NCBI GenBank assembly: GCA_030605675.1
Contig: JAUWHV010000014.1
Location: forward strand, 1-11,866
Origin: Deltaproteobacteria bacterium
GTDB lineage: Bacteria; Desulfobacterota; Dissulfuribacteria; Dissulfuribacterales; UBA3076
Direction: 5' to 3'
DNA: 11,866 bases
Below the pieces are notes generated by a model. The model was not told where the DNA came from. It ran no database searches and saw only the letters and a program-made list of their open reading frames with translations. Position 1 is the first letter of the stretch, and each line of letters begins with the position of its first letter. A program made the translations under genes and the position numbers. This document shows, in pieces, positions 8,201-11,866 of this stretch.

Positions 8201-8391
8201 AGGGGCGTGGTCACAGTATCGGAGACCACGCCGGCACCGGCGCCGATGTACTGGGTGGATACCTGCACCTGCGGCGGCACCAGCGGTGGATACTGGGTCA
8301 CAGGCAATACTATCATGCAGATGCCCCCGGCCAGGATCATGACCAGCGCGATGCACATGGCAAAAATGGGTCGGTTAATGAAGAAGTTCAC
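5221..8391 (-). CDS. RND multidrug efflux inner-membrane transporter, HAE1 family (AcrB/MexB type)
   Basis: At 1056 residues it has the full length of the hydrophobe/amphiphile efflux-1 family: proton-driven trimers that take drugs, detergents and similar molecules from the periplasm and inner membrane. The N-terminus NFFINRPIFA leads into TM1, and QYPPLVPPQV starts the porter domain. The proton-relay aspartates are in place at Asp407 and Asp408 (ALVVDDAIVVVENV, the same numbers as AcrB). The matching lysine is Lys936 in GLTAKNGILIVEFA, and the conserved arginine is in RLRPILMTAL. The second porter half begins near GFVPEEDQGYF (558-568). The hydrophilic tail after about 1025 is variable in the family. 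Translation starts at GTG (8389-8391), supported by AAGGGAG 7 bases upstream. It is the first gene of its operon. Residues alone do not define the substrates. Confidence 0.97.
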   Translation of the reverse strand: MNFFINRPIFAMCIALVMILAGGICMIVLPVTQYPPLVPPQVQVSTQYIGAGAGVVSDTVTTPLEEQINGASGMIYMSSVSTNNGESIITVTFDVGYDQDVAQMELLTRSNQALPGLPPEVNQVGLTIQKNSSNMLLIVNLISPNSTHDGRFLQNYGDIHITDSLARIPGVASVMNFGLRKYAMRIWLDPAKLTNLGLTAVDVQNAVKEQNRQAAAGKIGQAPAPKGQAFQFQLNTLGRLDQVSQFKDIIVRANPDGSMVRIKDIGRVELGAEEYSWDTKLDGKPTATIGIYQLGNANGLQVKKAIEQTMKGLAKYFPEDMEWVVYYDTTNFIKESVHEVIITLLEAITLVILVVFVFLQNFRATLIPIIAVPVSLIGAFAFMMMFGFSINTLSLLGMVLAVALVVDDAIVVVENVMRKLEEGGRDLKQITAEALAEVRGPIIATTLVLIAVFVPAAFIPGMTGLLYNQFALTIAIAVGLSGINSLTLSPALCGVFLRPPSGKKKNVFFQGFNNGFNKLANGYAAGVKVMARAWYLVLAAFVGLCLITAYCFTSIPTGFVPEEDQGYFLTIVELPEAATIERTKDVMKKVSELARNTPGVADVIEVSGFDVIDGISQPYAGVAFVILKPWDERKTPETQLHAIMAGMQAKTKAIPEALVLIGNAPAIPGLGSTGGFTFEIQDLNNQGIEALSKAASNFIGHANQRPELAGVYTTFSADVPQRFIEVDRAKAKTRGVSITDIFDTLQINMGSSYVNEFNKFGKVYRVYLQAEANARSDESDITRLKVRNKDGEMIDLSAFIEIKPMVGPYNIAHYNGYTSIAVNGNNAPGYSSGQAIKAMEELADQVLPEGFGTQWTDITYQQLKAGNLAPIIFGLSLVFVFLVLAAQYESWAMPIMVLLGVPLGMLGAVGALLLRNMNLDVYGQIGLVMLIGLTAKNGILIVEFAARQRRQGDTILEAAMTAARIRLRPILMTALALIIGLIPLVIASGAGANARRSLGTAVVGGLAIATLFIIFVPIFYYVIEKIREGKSQSGTGDTVPKELHTADDTSVKPQDA

Positions 8392-8489
8392 AATAACACT
8401 CCCTTCTGAGGTTGCCGGAACTCAAAGTTGGAGTCAGGACCGACGGTGGTAAGAAAGGCCGGAGTCACCACTCCGATGCCCGCTTCCAT
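8388..8489 (-). CDS. possible 33-residue leader ORF overlapping the efflux-pump start
   Basis: On the minus strand an ATG at 8487-8489 opens a 33-codon frame ending in TGA at 8388-8390. This stop overlaps the pump's GTG start in the arrangement GTGA, so ribosomes finishing here could restart on the pump gene. The protein (MEAGIGVVTPAF..., ending QKGVLL) matches no family I recognise and is not obviously hydrophobic. The start has only a weak purine stretch (GAGAAAG). An in-frame TAG about 40 bases upstream prevents extension to a longer gene. It may be a leader peptide, the last piece of a lost upstream gene, or chance. Confidence 0.3.
   Translation of the reverse strand: MEAGIGVVTPAFLTTVGPDSNFEFRQPQKGVLL
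8399..8405 (-). promoter_or_regulatory. Shine-Dalgarno supporting the GTG start of the efflux pump
   Basis: AAGGGAG on the minus strand is 7 bases upstream of the GTG at 8389-8391. The encoded N-terminus aligns with the conserved start of AcrB-type pumps, so GTG is the true start. Confidence 0.65.
8460..8475. promoter_or_regulatory. perfect inverted repeat upstream of the efflux operon, possible operator or leader hairpin
   Basis: CGGAGT (8460-8465) and ACTCCG (8470-8475) pair perfectly around the loop CACC, 69 bases upstream of the pump start and inside the possible leader ORF. In the mRNA it would be a short GC-rich hairpin. No adjacent regulator gene exists to pair with it, so the role is open. 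Confidence 0.3.
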
Positions 8490-8638
8490 GGACTTTCTCT
8501 GCGCTAAATTGATAATTATTTTTGACTATCTCGAATTATGAATTCCTCTCTCCTTATGGTTCGGCAGTTTTACTGTTTGTTATAAATATTAAAATCAATC
8601 AGGACTTTTTGCAGTGTAATCAGTTTTCAAATAATGTA
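8490..8638 (-). other. AT-rich probable promoter region of the efflux operon
   Basis: This stretch has no convincing gene. On the minus strand it includes AT-rich blocks (around 8581-8595, TAATATTTATAAC) that could serve as a -10 element, but I find no good -35 at the right spacing. A purine run AAGGAGAGAGG (8544-8554) looks like a ribosome-binding site with no ATG after it, so it may be left over from a lost gene. A short palindrome, GAATT-ATG-AATTC, lies next to it at about 8533-8545. The efflux transcript probably begins in or near this region. Confidence 0.35.
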
Positions 8639-8645
8639 GCCGTTC

Positions 8646-8730
8646 ACGGCTTGAAACTTGAAATTGGAAAGTAGAAATTGGGGAGAGATGAACGGCTTGA
8701 AATTGGAAATTGGAAATTAGGAAAAGATGA
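8646..8730. repeat. two tandem units, each made of heptamer repeats (TNGAAAT type)
   Basis: Unit 1 (8646-8691) and unit 2 (8692-8730) both begin ACGGC and end GATGA. Inside each, the sequence advances in 7-base steps: TTGAAAC, TTGAAAT, TGGAAAG, TAGAAAT, TGGGGAG in unit 1, and TTGAAAT, TGGAAAT, TGGAAAT, TAGGAAA in unit 2. GCCGT-TC-ACGGC at 8639-8650 forms a short palindrome at the left edge. The second unit ends on the ATG of the four-helix-bundle remnant. The pattern resembles short tandemly repeated heptamers known from other bacteria. Confidence 0.75.
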
Positions 8731-8882
8731 AACGAGTTTACGAGCTGGATGTCTACAAACTGGCAGAAGAGTTATCAGATATGGTCTGGCAGGACTTTGA
8801 TAGGTGGAACAAAAAGTTTCAGACCCGCCTGCCAACGCCTGGCACTGGCGGGCGGGGCAGCAAATTAACCGCTAACAGCTAA
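8727..8882 (+). pseudogene. truncated four-helix-bundle protein (23S rRNA intervening-sequence family)
   Basis: The frame encodes 51 residues. The first 32 or so (MKRVYELDVYKLAEELSDMV, then WQDFDRWNKK) strongly resemble the N-terminal helix of the family named for ORFs in 23S rRNA intervening sequences, also found free in many environmental genomes. Family members normally run to roughly 110-130 residues with four helices. Here the similarity stops at FQ (residue 32), where the sequence enters a GC-rich palindrome, and the remaining 19 residues (TRLPTPGTGG...) look like translated repeat. The missing helices 2-4 make a working fold unlikely. A purine-rich stretch (AGGAAAAG) precedes the ATG. 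The remnant points to a repeat-mediated deletion or insertion. Identification is from recall of the family, not a search. Confidence 0.65.
8824..8852. repeat. GC-rich palindrome at the break of the four-helix-bundle gene
   Basis: CCCGCC-TGCCA (8824-8834) pairs with TGGCA (8840-8844) and GGCGGG (8847-8852) around the loop ACGCC, with a CT bulge at 8845-8846. The base composition stands out from the AT-rich surroundings. Its left edge falls where similarity to the four-helix-bundle family ends. It looks like a dispersed REP-like palindromic unit, though copy number cannot be judged from one window. Confidence 0.65.
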
Positions 8883-8890
8883 TACCTAAT
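8863..8890. repeat. heptamer array A, four copies of NNCTAAY type
   Basis: Four consecutive heptamers, AATTAAC, CGCTAAC, AGCTAAT and ACCTAAT, fill this 28-base block, which overlaps the end of the four-helix-bundle remnant. A second block of the same kind starts exactly 80 bases downstream. Confidence 0.65.
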
Positions 8891-8908
8891 TTTGTAATAA
8901 TAAAACAT

Positions 8909-8921
8909 CCTGTTTGACAGG
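8909..8921 (-). terminator. weak candidate terminator of the mechanosensitive channel gene
   Basis: On the minus strand CCTGT-CAA-ACAGG forms a 5-base-pair hairpin about 46 bases after the channel stop and is followed by ATGTTTTATTATT. The stem is short and the T-tract is interrupted, so this is only a possible intrinsic terminator. Confidence 0.3.
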
Positions 8922-8942
8922 GCGACAGACCGATAATCATTC

Positions 8943-8970
8943 AACTAATAGCTAACCGCTAATCGCTCAT
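8943..8970. repeat. heptamer array B, overlapping the channel stop codon
   Basis: Heptamers AACTAAT, AGCTAAC, CGCTAAT and CGCTCAT form a 28-base block like array A. The TGA stop of the channel gene (complement of TCA at 8967-8969) lies in the last unit, so the array abuts or has replaced the end of that coding region. Confidence 0.65.
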
Positions 8971-10199
8971 TTTAAGTGTAAGTCTAACCCGGATATCCTT
9001 CCCAGGTCATGTCCGGATGGCTTCTGAAAGACCCTGAGGCCGAATTCCGGCACCACAGCCAGTATGTGGTCAAAAATATCCGCCTGGATTGCCTCGTAGT
9101 TCGCCCAGATAATATCGTTCGAAAATACGTAAATCTCAAGAGGCAGACCCTCAGGTGTAGGGGCCAGTTGACGTACCAGAAAAGTCAGGTCTTGCCGAAT
9201 CTTCTGGTGGTTGCGGAGATATGCTATCACATAGGCCCTGAAGGTTCCCACATTGGTCATCCTCCTCCCATTTACGACCTGACTGGTGTCTATACCATGC
9301 TCCTTGTTGTACGCATCCAGTTCTGCCTTTTTACGTCTGACGTATTCATTCAGTATCTGTATCTTTTCAAACTTCTCAATCATCTCATCATCGCAAAATC
9401 GAATACTGGACTGGTCTATTAAAATAGAACGCTTAATGCGCCTGCCTCCTGAGTCACTCATACCACGCCAGTTCTTAAATGAATCTTCTATTAACTTGTA
9501 AGTCGGAATAGTAGTTATTGTATTATCCCAGTTCTGAACCTTTACTGTATGAAGCGCCATATCTACGACAGAACCGTCGGTTCCATACTTGGGCATCTCT
9601 ATCCAGTCACCAACCCTGACCATATCATTCATTAATATCTGTATACTTGCCACAAATGATAATATAGTATCTTTAAATACAAAAAGTAATACAGCAGTAA
9701 TAGCACCTATTCCACTTAGAAGTACCCATGGGGACTGATCTATAAGCAGACTAATTGCTATTATTAGACCCAATGCATAAAGAACTATCTTTAATATCTG
9801 AACAGATCCCTTAATTGCATACTTTTTTGATATGGGATATGTATTGTATATGGCCTCCCCGGCAGTCAATAATTTACCAAGCCACAAAATAATATTGATA
9901 AAGACATACGTGCCTATAATCCTCTTTGCAGGCTCAGTAATGGAGGGAAAAAGATGCACACCGTAATAGAGCACAATGGCAGGAGCCAGGTAGGCCAGGT
10001 GGTTAAATACGCCCTTTTCAATAAGGATATCATCCCATTTATATTCTGTCCGGCGAAAGATATAATGTAGCCCCTGAATTAGAAATCTTCTGATAACATA
10101 GTAAGTTACGAAACACACCAACAGAAGGCCCAAAATAAGGACCAATTTCTCCAGAGAAAAACTACTTTTTAACAGGCTGAATATTCTTTCCAGATCCAC
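8967..10199 (-). CDS. ybdG: MscS-family mechanosensitive channel, YbdG (MscM) type
   Basis: The 410-residue protein matches Escherichia coli YbdG in length and in long stretches. These include IQ-LMNDMVRVGDW-EMPKYG (about 186-206), KVQNWDNTITTIPT (220-233), DSFKNWRGMSDSGGRRIKRS (239-258), RRMTNVGTFRAY (312-323) and EAIQADIFDHILAVV-EFGLR (369-389). Five hydrophobic segments (about 17-38, 66-86, 95-113, 133-153 and 157-180) precede the pore-lining helix and the MscS beta and C-terminal domains on the cytoplasmic side. YbdG contributes to small-conductance tension-gated activity and osmotic-stress response in E. coli. Translation starts at GTG (10197-10199), with GGAGAG 5 bases upstream; an in-frame TGA a short way above excludes a much longer N-terminus. 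It is a single gene, divergent from the sugar dehydrogenase. The last residues are close to a repeat array but the conserved core is intact. Confidence 0.93.
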   Translation of the reverse strand: MDLERIFSLLKSSFSLEKLVLILGLLLVCFVTYYVIRRFLIQGLHYIFRRTEYKWDDILIEKGVFNHLAYLAPAIVLYYGVHLFPSITEPAKRIIGTYVFINIILWLGKLLTAGEAIYNTYPISKKYAIKGSVQILKIVLYALGLIIAISLLIDQSPWVLLSGIGAITAVLLFVFKDTILSFVASIQILMNDMVRVGDWIEMPKYGTDGSVVDMALHTVKVQNWDNTITTIPTYKLIEDSFKNWRGMSDSGGRRIKRSILIDQSSIRFCDDEMIEKFEKIQILNEYVRRKKAELDAYNKEHGIDTSQVVNGRRMTNVGTFRAYVIAYLRNHQKIRQDLTFLVRQLAPTPEGLPLEIYVFSNDIIWANYEAIQADIFDHILAVVPEFGLRVFQKPSGHDLGRISGLDLHLK

Positions 10200-10204
10200 G
10201 ATTA

Positions 10205-10210
10205 CTCTCC
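10205..10210 (-). promoter_or_regulatory. Shine-Dalgarno supporting the GTG start of the channel gene
   Basis: GGAGAG on the minus strand lies 5 bases before the GTG at 10197-10199. The nearby upstream ATG is out of frame with the channel, so GTG is the most economical start. Confidence 0.6.
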
Positions 10211-10330
10211 ATTCTTGTCAGAAACTTGAATAAATTGACGCAACTTACTTGCCAAGACCATAGCCTTTCTGATATCACCTTTATTTAACATTATATAACA
10301 TTCTTTTCGACTATAAGGAGCATTTATAAC

Positions 10331-11617
10331 ATGGCGGCAAATTCAGTAGCAGTAGTTGGATTAGGTTACGTCGGACTCCCGCTGGCAATAGCCTTTGGCA
10401 AGAAAATAAAAACCATCGGCTTTGACACGTCCGAAGACAAAATAATAAGTTACAGAAAAGCCATTGACCCTACTGCAGAAGTTGACCGCGAAGACTTCGA
10501 GCAGGCAGTGCATCTCAGCTTCACAAACGATCCTGCTGCCATAAAAGAGACAGACATGGTCGTTGTAGCTGTACCTACTCCGATTACCGCCAACAAGCAG
10601 CCTGACCTCAGGCACCTTGTTTCTGCTTCGGAAATAGTCGGAAAAAACCTAAAGCACGGAGCTATTGTAGTATACGAGTCAACAGTATATCCAGGTGTAA
10701 CTGAGGATACATGTGGCCCTGCCCTTGAAAAAACATCCGGATTCAAGTGTGGTGAGGGATTCAAGGTTGGCTACTCTCCTGAGCGGATAAATCCCGGAGA
10801 CAGAGAACACTCTCTGACAAACATAGTGAAAATTGTGGCAGCTCAAGATCAGGATACACTGGAAGAGGTGGCAAGCACTTATGAACTTATAGTGGAAGCA
10901 GGGGTATACAGGGCAGAGAGCATAAAAGTGGCTGAAGCAGCCAAGGTCATAGAAAATACACAGCGGGATCTCAACATCGCCCTTATGAACGAGCTGGCCA
11001 TTATTTTTAATCGCCTTGGTATTGATACACAATCAGTGCTGGAGGCCGCTTGCACGAAGTGGAACTTTCTCGCCTTTACACCCGGTCTGGTAGGCGGCCA
11101 TTGCATCGGAGTTGATCCCTACTACCTCACCTATTGTGCCCAGCAAACAGGGTACCATCCCGAAGTCATTCTGGCTGGCCGCCGCATCAACGATTCAATG
11201 GGCTCATATGTTGCGGAGAGGACGGTCAAGGAACTCATCCATGCCGGGGTACGGGTTGAAGGGACCCGGGTCGTTATACTCGGGCTTACATTCAAGGAAA
11301 ATTGTTCTGATATAAGAAATACCAGAGTGATAGATATTATCCGCGAACTTAGGGAGTATGGTATTGAGCCCCTGGTACATGATCCCCTGGCCGATCCGCA
11401 AGAAGCCAAATCCGTATATGGTATTCGTTTACTGAAGGACCTGCCTGCCAACGTTGATGCGGTCATACTTGCAGTAGCCCACAAAACATATGCAGAAGCC
11501 GGGGTTTCAGTAATAAAAGATATGCTCACTCCTGACAGGGGTGTGGTAATAGACGTAAAGGGTTTTTATCACCCAGATGATTTTAAGGAAAAGACTATCA
11601 GGTACTGGAGACTGTAA
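10331..11617 (+). CDS. tviB: UDP-N-acetylhexosamine 6-dehydrogenase (TviB/WbpO-type nucleotide-sugar dehydrogenase)
   Basis: The enzyme performs the two-step NAD-dependent oxidation of the C6 hydroxyl of a UDP-N-acetylhexosamine to a uronic acid, feeding surface polysaccharide synthesis in the cytoplasm. The N-terminal Rossmann domain shows VGLGYVG (9-15), with PTPI at 82-85 and ESTVYPG at 116-122. The central domain has YSPERINPGD (148-157), the KVIENTQRDLNIALMNE segment with Lys205, and GGHCIGVDPYYL, with catalytic Cys258. The C-terminal domain has LGLTFKENCSDIRNTR (317-332). Length (428) and these stretches match TviB of the Vi capsule closely; WbpO-type enzymes acting on UDP-GalNAc share them, so UDP-GlcNAc versus UDP-GalNAc is undecided. 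AAGGAG at 10315-10320 precedes the ATG by 10 bases. No epimerase or glycosyltransferase gene follows within the window. Confidence 0.93.
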   Translation: MAANSVAVVGLGYVGLPLAIAFGKKIKTIGFDTSEDKIISYRKAIDPTAEVDREDFEQAVHLSFTNDPAAIKETDMVVVAVPTPITANKQPDLRHLVSASEIVGKNLKHGAIVVYESTVYPGVTEDTCGPALEKTSGFKCGEGFKVGYSPERINPGDREHSLTNIVKIVAAQDQDTLEEVASTYELIVEAGVYRAESIKVAEAAKVIENTQRDLNIALMNELAIIFNRLGIDTQSVLEAACTKWNFLAFTPGLVGGHCIGVDPYYLTYCAQQTGYHPEVILAGRRINDSMGSYVAERTVKELIHAGVRVEGTRVVILGLTFKENCSDIRNTRVIDIIRELREYGIEPLVHDPLADPQEAKSVYGIRLLKDLPANVDAVILAVAHKTYAEAGVSVIKDMLTPDRGVVIDVKGFYHPDDFKEKTIRYWRL

Positions 11618-11748
11618 TAATGGAAAAAGGGAAGCTCACCGGCCTGTATGAAGGCAGGCCTGGCCTCTGGTTGCTGGAAAAACCAGGCAACCCAGATCAA
11701 TATCTTCAGTGCTGAGATCTTCGGTGAGAAGTCTGAAGGTCTGCTGTC

Positions 11749-11826
11749 TTAAATGCCTCCCTTAAGCGCTCTTCTACTAACCCTTTTTTCCGGTTTTACT
11801 TTGATATGGAGAGTGGCGCTCTGCAT
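11749..11826 (-). CDS. very short possible ORF, perhaps a frameshifted small gene
   Basis: On the minus strand an ATG (11824-11826) follows AGAGGTG by 4 bases, and a TGTATAAA element is a little further upstream, so expression signals look plausible. The frame encodes only 25 residues, beginning MQSATLHIKVKPEK. That start recalls the N-terminal strand of small antitoxin-like DNA-binding proteins, but the likeness is too short to rely on. A run of six A (complement of 11784-11789) lies in codons 13-15; a one-base shift there would join it to a 28-codon frame that reads VEERLREAFKTADLQ. It may be a decayed small gene or chance. Confidence 0.22.
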   Translation of the reverse strand: MQSATLHIKVKPEKRVSRRALKGGI

Positions 11827-11866
11827 GATTCACCTCTTTTTATACAATAGTACAACATCAGGTATA

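Noticed and set aside
8644..8835. 63-residue minus-strand ORF across the heptamer arrays
   Set aside because: Its repetitive C-terminal part (runs of SNFQFPIS-like residues) is just the translated heptamer repeat, and its N-terminal part is the antisense of the four-helix-bundle remnant.
8727..8882. Intervening sequence within a 23S rRNA gene
   Set aside because: The four-helix-bundle family was first known from 23S rRNA insertions, but no rRNA sequence flanks this remnant; it lies between protein genes.
8646..8970. CRISPR array
   Set aside because: The repeats are 7-base units directly abutting one another, without 25-40-base repeats, unique spacers or cas genes.
10679..11032. 117-residue minus-strand ORF opposite the dehydrogenase
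   Set aside because: The plus strand encodes the highly conserved central part of the TviB-type enzyme; the antisense frame has no family likeness.
11620..11715. 31-codon plus-strand ORF immediately after the dehydrogenase stop
   Set aside because: There is no ribosome-binding site of its own, no recognisable sequence, and the region contains small hairpins (11641-11660, 11667-11686) that fit non-coding sequence better. Kept only as a remark in the findings.

Overview
The window comes from a Gram-negative bacterium. It encodes a complete tripartite RND efflux pump with a lipoprotein outer-membrane factor, an inner-membrane MscS-type channel of the YbdG kind and a nucleotide-sugar dehydrogenase of the TviB kind. 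Intermediate base composition, AT-rich islands and short heptamer repeats around a four-helix-bundle gene remnant fit an environmental lineage such as Desulfobacterota or a neighbouring phylum. No gene here fixes the taxonomy, so that placement is an inference only.

Layout. 1-846 (+) is the 3' part of a cobalamin-independent methionine-synthase-type (MetE C-terminal) methyltransferase with all four zinc ligands. It overlaps tail-to-tail by 14 bases with an AT-rich SAM-dependent methyltransferase (833-1621, -). 1691-2209 (-) is a ribosome-hibernation-factor-like (S30AE/HPF) domain fused to a cold-shock domain. 2254-2301 is a large imperfect palindrome. 2366-8391 (-) is an efflux operon transcribed in the order RND pump, membrane-fusion lipoprotein, outer-membrane lipoprotein. 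8392-8966 is a gene-poor stretch. It holds a possible leader ORF coupled to the pump start, two heptamer repeat arrays (TNGAAAT type), a truncated four-helix-bundle (23S rRNA intervening-sequence type) gene that runs into a GC-rich palindrome, and two further heptamer arrays (NNCTAAY type). 8967-10199 (-) is a YbdG-like mechanosensitive channel. 10331-11617 (+) is a UDP-HexNAc 6-dehydrogenase read divergently from the channel. The last 250 bases hold only very short ORFs.

How the genes work together. The three pump genes form one transcription unit and one machine: the inner-membrane proton-driven transporter, the periplasmic adaptor and the outer-membrane duct for export of hydrophobic compounds. 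No TetR/MarR-type regulator lies beside them. The dehydrogenase would supply UDP-aminouronic acid for surface polysaccharide, but no other polysaccharide gene is visible in the window. The remaining genes look like unrelated single-gene units.

I found no convincing new multi-gene system. The places most worth a second look are the repeat-rich strip 8639-8970, the possible leader ORF and operator at 8388-8489, the palindrome at 2254-2301 and the HPF-cold-shock fusion.
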